Shown: positions 1 through 5,349 of the stretch, in pieces | Position numbering within the stretch: the stretch's first letter is position 1 | Layout of the letters: each line of letters starts with the position of its first letter | Origin: Myxococcales bacterium | Lineage (GTDB): Bacteria > Myxococcota_A > Polyangia > Nannocystales > Nannocystaceae | DNA: 7,605 bases | NCBI GenBank assembly: GCA_020431135.1 | Contig: JAGQIT010000181.1 | Coordinates: 1-7,605, forward strand | Direction of reading: 5' to 3' | Position numbers and translations under genes: made by a program | The notes under the pieces: generated by a model | The model's database searches: none | What the model saw: only the letters and a program-made list of their open reading frames with translations | Told to the model about the DNA's origin: nothing

Positions 1-1107
1 CAGCGGCATGATCGCGTTGCCGCCGACCATGACGTGGCGGCCGAAGGGATCGCGCGGGTCGATCTGGCCGAAGTCGCCGCCGGGCGGCCGGCGGGCGATC
101 CGGGTCGTGATCGGCACCCCGTCGACGCTGGTCTTCGGGACATGGCAGTCCTGACAGGACGCCGCGTCGGGCCCGGGGACGCCCTCGGTCGTGTAGGCGG
201 ACGCCCGCCACTCGAGGTACGGGCTCTGCTCGTTGAGGGAGTGGCCGCTCGGCGTCCCCTCTGGGGTCAGCGCGTCGGTGATGAGCGAGTGGCAGGTCCC
301 GCAGTGGGCCGAGTCGAGGAGCTGCGTCCCCTGGGTCGGGGTGAAGCTCGTGTGCATCATCATCGGCCCGGTGAAGGGATCGGCGTGCGGTCCGTAGATC
401 TCCGCGACCGGCTCGATGATGTAGTGACCCGAGAAGCTCTCCGGGGTCCCGAGGTTGTCGGGCTGGATCTGGTGGCAGGCCGTGCAGGCGACGCCGTCGA
501 GGCCGAAGCTCGCCCGGTCGTCGCCCTCGAAGAGCCAGTCGAGGGTCGGCGTGTCCTCGTCGTGGAAGGCGCCGTCGACCACCGCCATCGGCGTGTGGCA
601 ATGCATGCACTCGCCCTCGATCGCGTCCTTGGCGGCGGGGAAGGTCGCGGTCTCGGCGGCGACCATCGCCCACCAGAAGGGGTCGCGGGCGGAGTTCGCC
701 ATCATCGACCCCTGCCACAGGTTGTCGGGCGCGATCTCGCGGTCCTTCTCGTCGCGCATCGCCGTCGCCGACGCCTCGTTCGAGTGGCACTCGCCGCAGA
801 CCAGCGAGGTCGCGAAGTGGCCGTCGTCGATGAGCTCGAGCTCAGGCAAGTCGAGGCGATCCTCGCCGGGGCCGCCGGTGGTCTCGCCCGTGGTCTCGCC
901 CGTGCTCCCCTCGCTCTCGCCGGCGCTCCCCGAGCTCTCGCTCGCGGCGGTCGTCGACGTGCTCGAGGAGGAAGAGGCGCTGCCCGTCGACGTCGCGCCG
1001 GTCGTCGCGGTCGTCGTCGCGGTCGTCGTCGCTGCGCTGTCGTCCCCGTTGCAGGCGATCGCCAGGCATGTGGACGCAGAGAAGGCCATGATGAACGACG
1101 TTCGCAT
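1..1107 (-). CDS. Pentaheme c-type cytochrome lipoprotein (C-terminus cut by window edge)
   Basis: The visible 369 residues contain five CXXCH heme c motifs: CGECH (104-108), CMHCH (167-171), CTACH (208-212), CGTCH (269-273) and CQDCH (318-322). This marks a periplasmic or surface multiheme cytochrome for electron transfer, or an enzyme of the multiheme superfamily. The N-terminus is a short hydrophobic signal ending LAIAC (Cys19), a slightly off-consensus lipobox, followed by a Thr/Ser/Gly/Glu-rich tether to about residue 85. A Trp-Gln-Gly-Ser-Met-Met segment and an Arg-Asp-Pro-Phe-Trp-Trp segment (131-146) between hemes 1 and 2 resemble sequences I associate with large multiheme cytochromes; this is recall, not alignment. 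The ATG is secure at the 5' end because an in-frame TAG lies four codons upstream. No Shine-Dalgarno is visible. The gene reads open to base 1, so further hemes may follow outside the window. Substrate and partner are unknown. Confidence 0.93.
   Translation of the reverse strand, partial: MRTSFIMAFSASTCLAIACNGDDSAATTTATTTATTGATSTGSASSSSSTSTTAASESSGSAGESEGSTGETTGETTGGPGEDRLDLPELELIDDGHFATSLVCGECHSNEASATAMRDEKDREIAPDNLWQGSMMANSARDPFWWAMVAAETATFPAAKDAIEGECMHCHTPMAVVDGAFHDEDTPTLDWLFEGDDRASFGLDGVACTACHQIQPDNLGTPESFSGHYIIEPVAEIYGPHADPFTGPMMMHTSFTPTQGTQLLDSAHCGTCHSLITDALTPEGTPSGHSLNEQSPYLEWRASAYTTEGVPGPDAASCQDCHVPKTSVDGVPITTRIARRPPGGDFGQIDPRDPFGRHVMVGGNAIMPL
880..903. repeat. Two perfect 12-bp tandem copies inside the cytochrome gene
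   Basis: The 12-bp unit ggtctcgcccgt occurs twice in direct succession. Read on the minus strand it encodes two Thr-Gly-Glu-Thr steps of the low-complexity tether. It is in frame, so a gain or loss of a unit would lengthen or shorten the linker without breaking the gene. Confidence 0.85.
1007..1030. repeat. Two perfect 12-bp tandem copies (poly-Thr tether of the cytochrome)
   Basis: The unit gcggtcgtcgtc is repeated twice, with a partial copy just to the left. On the minus strand it encodes the Thr-Thr-Thr-Ala stretch directly after the lipobox of the cytochrome. The repeat length is a multiple of three, so copy-number change would alter tether length only. Confidence 0.85.
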
Positions 1108-1113
1108 TGAACC

Positions 1114-1142
1114 AGGCTAGGCTGTAGGAAGAGCCCTGGAAA
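1114..1142 (-). promoter_or_regulatory. Promoter-like hexamers directly before the cytochrome start
   Basis: On the minus strand a TTTCCA hexamer (1137-1142) and a TAGCCT hexamer (1114-1119) are separated by 17 nt. They match the sigma70 consensus at 4/6 and 3/6 positions. Transcription would begin at or next to the ATG, giving a leaderless mRNA, which fits the lack of a Shine-Dalgarno. The matches are weak and chance is a real alternative. Confidence 0.25.
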
Positions 1143-1278
1143 GGCCCGTCGCTGCCGAAAGAACTGCGTGTGGACGCCCGCAGCACCAGCCCGCGATGGG
1201 AGGGGTTCGCCGGTTGGGGAGCGCGGCGCAGCGTCGCATGGCGCCGGTCTGACACGTCGACGCGAGCCGCGTGTGTGA

Positions 1279-1290
1279 CCGCCGCGGCGG
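1279..1290. repeat. 12-bp perfect palindrome
   Basis: The sequence ccgccgcggcgg is its own reverse complement. It sits in the middle of the non-coding gap. It could be a protein-binding site, but in DNA this GC-rich such palindromes arise often by chance. Confidence 0.5.
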
Positions 1291-1351
1291 CAAAACTGTG
1301 CGCTTCGGGGCGGCGAGCCCCGGCGGAGCGCGGGTGGACAGGATGTCGCAG

Positions 1352-1370
1352 GCGCCGCGTCCCGCGGCGC
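1352..1370. repeat. 8-bp inverted repeat with 3-nt loop
   Basis: gcgccgcg, a three-base tcc loop, and cgcggcgc form a perfect stem about 110 nt downstream of the esterase stop. It has no flanking T-tract on either strand. It could form a stable RNA 3' end structure or be incidental. Confidence 0.45.
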
Positions 1371-1481
1371 GTCGCCTCGCTCGAGGTCGACGGCCTCGTC
1401 GCCCGCTGCGACAGAACGCCGCTGTGCCGGGGGGTCGCCGCGAGATCTGGCGCGGCGTGGATGATGACCGTGGATCGGCGG

Positions 1482-2744
1482 CTAGGGCTCGACCTCGACG
1501 ATCACCCCGTCGAGGAGATCCTGCAGCCAGTCGGTGAGGAGCACGCCGCCGACCTCGGTGTCGTAGAAGTCCGAGTTCTGCGTCCAGACGTGCTCGGTGC
1601 TCGGGATGAAGTAGCTGGCCCAGCCGCTCGGGCCGAGCTGGGTCGCGCGGTACTCGTAGAGGCCGGCCTCGAAGACGCCGCCGGGCATCGTCCCGAAGCC
1701 GGAGCAGTCGTCGACGCCGAAGGCGTAGAAGATCGAGATCGTCCCGTCGCGCGTGCTCGAGATCAGGCCCAAGTTGGCGCGCGGCACCGCGGCGGCGAGG
1801 TACGAGGCGATGTTCGTGAGCCCGCCGCCGTCGGCTCCCGTGCACGCGTCGCAGCCCGGCGGGAGGGTCTCGGTGAGGCCCCACAGGTCGCGCCACTGCT
1901 GCTGGAGGCAGGGCGTGACGTACTCATCGCCGAGGATCGGCGCCGAGTCGTCGACGAAGGAGATCCCGCTCTTCGGGAACGCCTCGGCGAAGCGGATGAA
2001 GTTGAAGCCGCCGCCGAACCCCCCCGCGGAGGCGCCGGTGATGAGCACCTCGGGCGCGTCCGCGAAGGTCGGCACGACCCGCTGGAGGAACGCGTCGATG
2101 TTGCGGTGACCGACGAAGTCCATGGGGTCGGGCTGCTCGTCGATGAACACCCCCTCGCGGTCGCCGGCGAAGACGTCGCCGGAGCAGTAGGGGATGTAGA
2201 CGACGTTCCAGTCGCCGACGGGGTTCTCCGGGCGGTCTTGGTTGAAGATCCCCCAGCCGCCCCAGGAGCCGCTCCAGCCGGAGAAGTCGCCGCTGTCGTA
2301 GGAGCCAGGGTTGTTGAGGCAGGTCAGGGTGTTGAAGCAGGCGCCGCCGCCCTGGAGGTAGATCAGGAGGTTGTCGCTGCTCCCGTAGCGCACGCCGATG
2401 CCGGTCGGCGCGCCGGTGCGGCACTTGGCGTCGGGGAAGTCGACCCAGACCCACTCGCCGGGCTCTCCAGGGGGGAGGGGCTCGCCGTCGTAGACGACGC
2501 CGCCGGTCGTGTCGGCGTCGGTGTCGGTGCCGGTGTCGGTGCCGGTGCCGGTGTCTGTGTCGCCGGTGGTCGCGTCGCTGCTCGACGTCTCGGTGTCCGA
2601 GCCGCCGGTGGGGGTGGTGGTCCCGGACGTCTCCGTGTCGCCTTCGCTGGCGCTCGCCGACGTGTCGTCGCCGGCGCAGCCGTCGAGGCCGAGGAGGGCG
2701 CTCGCTGCGAGGACGAGCACGAGCGGATGGGGAGCTGAGCGCAC
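1482..2744 (-). CDS. Pectinacetylesterase/Notum-family serine hydrolase, lipoprotein
   Basis: This 420-residue protein starts at a GTG six bases after a perfect AGGAGG. A signal peptide ends in the lipobox LDGC (Cys23), then a Thr/Asp/Gly/Ser tether runs to about residue 82. The catalytic domain follows, with YLQGGGACF (129-137), the PYCSGDVFAGD strand (185-195) that closely resembles the Notum PYCSSDVW motif, and the nucleophile elbow GASAGG (Ser239). Likely acid and base are Asp333 in STRDGT and His384 in STEHVW. Several cysteines in the domain (108, 136, 142, 187, 279, 298, 301, 347) suggest disulfides in an exported protein. Plant and bacterial relatives remove acetyl groups from pectin; animal Notum removes palmitoleate from Wnt. 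The substrate here cannot be read from sequence. The domain appears complete and ends at a TAG. Confidence 0.92.
   Translation of the reverse strand: MRSAPHPLVLVLAASALLGLDGCAGDDTSASASEGDTETSGTTTPTGGSDTETSSSDATTGDTDTGTGTDTGTDTDADTTGGVVYDGEPLPPGEPGEWVWVDFPDAKCRTGAPTGIGVRYGSSDNLLIYLQGGGACFNTLTCLNNPGSYDSGDFSGWSGSWGGWGIFNQDRPENPVGDWNVVYIPYCSGDVFAGDREGVFIDEQPDPMDFVGHRNIDAFLQRVVPTFADAPEVLITGASAGGFGGGFNFIRFAEAFPKSGISFVDDSAPILGDEYVTPCLQQQWRDLWGLTETLPPGCDACTGADGGGLTNIASYLAAAVPRANLGLISSTRDGTISIFYAFGVDDCSGFGTMPGGVFEAGLYEYRATQLGPSGWASYFIPSTEHVWTQNSDFYDTEVGGVLLTDWLQDLLDGVIVEVEP
2511..2562. repeat. Degenerate 6-bp tandem repeat encoding the Thr/Asp/Gly tether
   Basis: Alternating ggtgtc and ggtgcc hexamers run through this stretch. 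On the minus strand they encode residues about 61-78 of the esterase, alternating Thr with Asp or Gly. This is the flexible spacer between lipid anchor and enzyme. Unit length is a multiple of three, so slippage would change spacer length without a frameshift. Confidence 0.8.
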
Positions 2745-2750
2745 GGGGGA

Positions 2751-2756
2751 CCTCCT
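2751..2756 (-). promoter_or_regulatory. Strong Shine-Dalgarno that fixes the esterase GTG start
   Basis: On the minus strand AGGAGG lies six bases before the GTG at 2744. It decides the start: an in-frame ATG at 2825 would add 27 residues, including a Phe-Arg repeat that is only translated repeat DNA, and would spoil the signal peptide. It is the only textbook Shine-Dalgarno among the four genes. Confidence 0.9.
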
Positions 2757-2784
2757 GAACCTGAACCTGAACCTGAACGTGAAC
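2755..2784. repeat. Hexanucleotide tandem repeat (ctgaac) x4 plus gtgaac, overlapping the Shine-Dalgarno
   Basis: Four perfect ctgaac units (2755-2778) are followed by one variant gtgaac (2779-2784). On the minus strand this is the 5' untranslated leader of the esterase, and the last unit supplies the first two bases (AG) of AGGAGG. The repeat is strikingly less GC-rich than its surroundings. Copy-number change would move the upstream leader relative to the ribosome site but leave the coding frame unaffected. Confidence 0.92.
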
Positions 2785-2900
2785 TCGAGGAGACCCAGGA
2801 TCGCTGGCGCGCGGGTGCCGTGCAAGCGGACGTCCCAGGAACGGGGGCGAGGCGCGGGAACGCGAGGGGAGGCACGGCGTCTGCGGTGTCGGCTCGATGT

Positions 2901-2940
2901 CCGCTCGCCGCGAGTCGCCGCGAGTCGTCGCGGATCGTCG
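2901..2940. repeat. About four imperfect 10-bp tandem units
   Basis: The units ccgctcgccg, cgagtcgccg, cgagtcgtcg and cggatcgtcg follow one another without gaps; the second and third differ at one base. The 10-bp period is close to one turn of the helix, as in repeated protein-binding half-sites. In this composition it may equally be simple-sequence drift. Confidence 0.55.
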
Positions 2941-2960
2941 CCGAGGCTGCTCGCCGGCTG

Positions 2961-2976
2961 CGCGCCGCGGGGCGCG
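2961..2976 (-). terminator. Possible hairpin just after the phospholipase D-like gene
   Basis: cgcgcc, a four-base gcgg loop and ggcgcg form a 6-bp pure G/C stem whose near edge is eight bases beyond the TAG on the minus strand. There is no T-run after it, so it is at best a weak or unconventional terminator. Confidence 0.2.
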
Positions 2977-2984
2977 AGGTGTCA

Positions 2985-5201
2985 CTAGCTGTAGAGCGTC
3001 TCGGGCCAGAGGGTCGAGGTGATCTCGCGCATCCGCGCCTCGCCGCGCCAGTAGCTCGAGTCGAGGTCGATGCGATAGGAGGTGGCGAGGAGGCGCTCGA
3101 TGGTCGCCTCGAGCTCGCGGACGACGGCGGCGCTCTCGATGACGACGTTGGCCTCGTTCTCCCAGTAGCTGGCGGTGACGTCGAGGTTGGCCGAGCCGAC
3201 GCTGGCGACCTCGCCGTCGACGCTCATCACCTTGGCGTGGACGTAGGGGCGGACGACGCCGCCGCGGGTGACGATCTCCTCGAGCTTCGGCGTCGCGTAC
3301 TCGTAGGTCTCGGCGCCGGCGCGGATCAGCGGCTCCAGGCGGTGCTTGGTCATGTACTCGAAGAAGACGCGGGCGAGCGGGCCGCGGAGCATCTTGCCGT
3401 CGCCGCGGCGGGCGACCCCGGAGCCGGTGAGGATGACGACGCGGACGCCGCGATCGAGGGCGCGCAGGAGGCCGCCCTGGAGGCTGGCGAGGATCGGGAA
3501 GTCGTTGAGGATGTAGACGTGGCGGTCGGCGCCGTCGACGAGCGCCTCGTAGGCGCCGAGGGTGTTGGTGTCGACGAGGCCGCGGTGGAGCACGAGGCGG
3601 GCGTCGACGTCGCCGACCGCCGCGAGGTCGGGGAAGAGCGCGTTCTCGTCGGCGATCTCGGGGCCGCCGCTCGCCCGCCAGGTCGTCACGAAGTCGCGCT
3701 GGACCGCGCTGACGAGGGGGCCGTGGACCTCGACGTGGGCGTCGAGCCAAGGCACCCGCTCGTGCGGCGTCCAGTCGGTGATCGCGACCTCGTCGAAGCC
3801 CGTGTAGTACTCGTCGCCGCAGTTTCGCCCGCCGACGAGGGCGACCTCGCCGTCGATGATGATCAGCTTGCGGTGGTCGCGTCGCTTGAAGGCGCCGACC
3901 TCGAGGCGGTCGCTGGAGATCGGCGCCGAGGCGACGATCTCGATCCCCGGCTCCTCGCCGAGGCCGTCGGCGATCGGGTTGGTGAGGCCGAGGACCCCCT
4001 GCGTCGAGTAGAGCGCGTCGACGATCAGGCGGACGGCGACGCCGGCTCGAGCGGCGCGGATCAGGCGGACGGCGAGGCGCTCGGTGAAGATCCCGGGGCG
4101 GAGGATGTAGAACTGGAGATGAACGCTGGTCGTCGCCCGCTCGATCAGCGCGAAGAGGCGCTCGCGGGCGCGGCGGTTGTCGAGCTCGACGACGCAGCGG
4201 TTGCCGCTGACGACCGGGGCGTCCGCGAGGACGTCGAGGCGCCAGCGCCGGGTCGGGGAGGCGGCGAAGCGGCGGCGGAGATCGGCGGCGGCGCGGACCC
4301 ACGGGTCGAGGCCGCCGGGGCCGCGCAGGCGCTCGGCGAGCTCGTCGAGGTCGACGCTCGCGATCTCGTCGGCGGCGCACGCCGTCGCCCAGACCTCGCT
4401 CTCGCTCGTGACCATCAGGACGAGGGGCACGCCGTCGGCGCGGATCCGCCGGATCCGCGTCGCGGCGAAGAGGGTGTGGAAGTCGATGCCGAGGGTCTTG
4501 AACTCGACGTCGGACTTGGGGTGGACGAGGATCGCCCCGCGCGGGAGGCCGTGGCGGCTGAGGGCCTCGCGGATCTGTCGCTGGCGATCGTCGGGGTGGA
4601 GGTCGAAGAAGACGAGCGACCAGCCGCGGAGCGCGAGCTCGCGGAGCGGCGCGAGGTCGCGGGCCGGATCGCTGAGGAGGAGCTCGGCGTTGACGGCCGC
4701 CGTCGGCGCGTCGGTGATCACCTGGACGATCGGCGCCTCGCGGGCCTGACCCCAGGCGACGACGTGGCCGCGGCGGTCGAGGGCGTCGACGACGACGGGG
4801 TGGATGCCGGGCTCGCGCGCGATCGCGCGGACGCGGACGACGGGCCCGCGGATCTCGACCTCGTCGACGACCTCGTCGCCGACGCGGACGCGGGCTTGGG
4901 CCGCGCGCAGGCGGGTCAGGCGATCGACGGGGAGCTCGAGCTCGACGGGGACGCCGGCGGCGACGAGGCGATCGCGGCCGCCTGTCTGGGTGAAGCGGAC
5001 GAGGCCGCCGGTCGACCGCCAGCGATCGAGGGAGTCTGAGATCGCCTGCACGGCGCCCTCGAGGGCAGAGGTGCCCCGCCCCGGCGGCGGCTCGTTCGCC
5101 TCGAGCTCGCCGGTCTGCTCGGCGAAGAACGAGCGGACGATCTCGGCGACGCGCGCTGTGACGCCTGCGCTGCGCTCGCGGCTGGTGGGGGGGCTCGCCA
5201 T
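2985..5201 (-). CDS. Phospholipase D-superfamily protein with N-terminal degenerate HAD/App1-like region
   Basis: The 738-residue protein has two HxKxxxxD motifs: H443/K445/D450 followed by GGRN, and H655/K657/D662 followed by GSAN. This is the two-HKD layout of phospholipase D, cardiolipin synthase and related phosphatidyltransferases, which act through a phospho-histidine intermediate. Both motifs are intact, so activity is likely; substrate unknown. Ahead of them lie a helical stretch (10-62), a probable beta-sandwich (66-150) and a region (158-285) resembling an App1/lipin-type HAD phosphatase that lacks the DxDxT nucleophile (VITDAPT at 161-167) but keeps a lysine at FKTLGI (234-239). 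The chosen ATG has no clear Shine-Dalgarno; a TTG at 5243 is an alternative. No signal peptide exists in this frame, but one lies out of frame directly upstream (5194-5286) and would join by loss of one C in a C7 run, giving about 766 residues. Confidence 0.9.
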   Translation of the reverse strand: MASPPTSRERSAGVTARVAEIVRSFFAEQTGELEANEPPPGRGTSALEGAVQAISDSLDRWRSTGGLVRFTQTGGRDRLVAAGVPVELELPVDRLTRLRAAQARVRVGDEVVDEVEIRGPVVRVRAIAREPGIHPVVVDALDRRGHVVAWGQAREAPIVQVITDAPTAAVNAELLLSDPARDLAPLRELALRGWSLVFFDLHPDDRQRQIREALSRHGLPRGAILVHPKSDVEFKTLGIDFHTLFAATRIRRIRADGVPLVLMVTSESEVWATACAADEIASVDLDELAERLRGPGGLDPWVRAAADLRRRFAASPTRRWRLDVLADAPVVSGNRCVVELDNRRARERLFALIERATTSVHLQFYILRPGIFTERLAVRLIRAARAGVAVRLIVDALYSTQGVLGLTNPIADGLGEEPGIEIVASAPISSDRLEVGAFKRRDHRKLIIIDGEVALVGGRNCGDEYYTGFDEVAITDWTPHERVPWLDAHVEVHGPLVSAVQRDFVTTWRASGGPEIADENALFPDLAAVGDVDARLVLHRGLVDTNTLGAYEALVDGADRHVYILNDFPILASLQGGLLRALDRGVRVVILTGSGVARRGDGKMLRGPLARVFFEYMTKHRLEPLIRAGAETYEYATPKLEEIVTRGGVVRPYVHAKVMSVDGEVASVGSANLDVTASYWENEANVVIESAAVVRELEATIERLLATSYRIDLDSSYWRGEARMREITSTLWPETLYS
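5187..5193. repeat. Seven-base C tract (minus strand) at the start of the phospholipase D-like gene
   Basis: The run encodes Pro4-Pro5 and flanking bases of the phospholipase D-like protein. It is exactly where the upstream signal-peptide frame (GAG CCC CCC CAC) and the enzyme frame (AGC CCC CCC ACC) diverge. With six C the two frames become one continuous reading frame. Confidence 0.85.
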
Positions 5202-5286
5202 CTCCGCAAGCGTGCGCCCCGGCAGCGGCGATGACCAGCGCAAATCCGCGGGCGACGGGCGCCAGCGCCGCTGACCGATCGAACAT
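5194..5286 (-). other. Out-of-frame lipoprotein signal peptide upstream of the phospholipase D-like gene
   Basis: From an ATG at 5286 the minus strand reads a short N-region with Arg4 and Arg13, a hydrophobic core FALVIAAAGAHA and then Cys27-Gly-Asp-Gly-Glu. This closely matches the lipoprotein starts of the other genes here (CNGDD, CAGDD). After the Pro-Pro at the C tract this frame becomes Arg-rich nonsense, while the enzyme frame continues with sensible protein. I infer a real signal peptide separated from its enzyme by a one-base shift. No good Shine-Dalgarno precedes the ATG. Chance similarity is possible because Ala-rich frames are common in GC-rich DNA. Confidence 0.5.
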
Positions 5287-5311
5287 ACGCCACGCGGCGC
5301 GGTGGAGCGTG

Positions 5312-5340
5312 TTGGCGGCCCCCACGCCCCGCGCTATGGT
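5312..5340 (+). promoter_or_regulatory. Promoter-like hexamers directly before the lipase start
   Basis: TTGGCG (5312-5317) and TATGGT (5335-5340) are spaced by 17 nt and match sigma70 hexamers at 3/6 and 4/6. Transcription would start two or three bases before the ATG at 5350, an almost leaderless mRNA, consistent with no Shine-Dalgarno being visible. The divergent region also must serve the phospholipase D-like gene, for which no convincing promoter is seen. Confidence 0.35.
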
Positions 5341-5349
5341 CGCGCTGCG

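Larger units (their letters stand above)
1108..1481. other. Non-coding gap between the esterase and cytochrome genes
   Basis: These 374 bases lie downstream of the esterase stop and upstream of the cytochrome start. I find no credible gene: reading frames here are short or are tails of shadow frames without recognisable protein. The region holds two GC-rich inverted repeats, listed separately, and the weak promoter-like pair next to the cytochrome. No hairpin followed by a T-run on the minus strand is present, so no classical intrinsic terminator for the esterase can be named. The base composition is slightly less biased than in the genes, with an isolated AAAA at 1292-1295. Confidence 0.6.
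2745..2984. other. Gap between the phospholipase D-like and esterase genes
   Basis: These 240 bases carry the 3' end of the phospholipase D-like transcript and the leader of the esterase. On the minus strand TTGCAC (2820-2825) and GATCCT (2797-2802) are spaced by 17 nt and match sigma70 hexamers at 3/6 each, a weak promoter candidate. The ctgaac repeat and Shine-Dalgarno follow. No gene is seen. Confidence 0.4.

Noticed and set aside
34..1110. A 358-residue plus-strand open frame over the cytochrome
   Set aside because: Arg/Val/Ala-rich translation with no motifs; the opposite strand carries five CXXCH motifs in one frame.
1352..1370. Intrinsic terminator for the esterase
   Set aside because: The stem is good but there is no T-run on the minus strand and it lies about 110 nt past the stop.
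1170..2738. A 522-residue plus-strand open frame over the esterase
   Set aside because: Low-complexity shadow translation; the minus strand shows a lipobox, nucleophile elbow and strong Shine-Dalgarno.
2755..2784. CRISPR or insertion-sequence end
   Set aside because: The unit is only 6 bp with no spacers, terminal inverted repeats or transposase nearby.
2745..2825. Extension of the esterase to an upstream ATG
   Set aside because: It would translate the hexamer repeat as Phe-Arg-Phe-Arg and bury the signal peptide; the GTG with AGGAGG is much better.
2820..5039. A 739-residue plus-strand open frame over the phospholipase D-like gene
   Set aside because: Composition is an Asp/Val/Ala/Arg shadow of the opposite strand; the minus strand has two intact HKD motifs.
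5258..5269. Small inverted repeat ggcgc-ca-gcgcc in the divergent region as an operator
   Set aside because: Five base pairs with a two-base gap in very GC-rich DNA is expected by chance and has no second copy.
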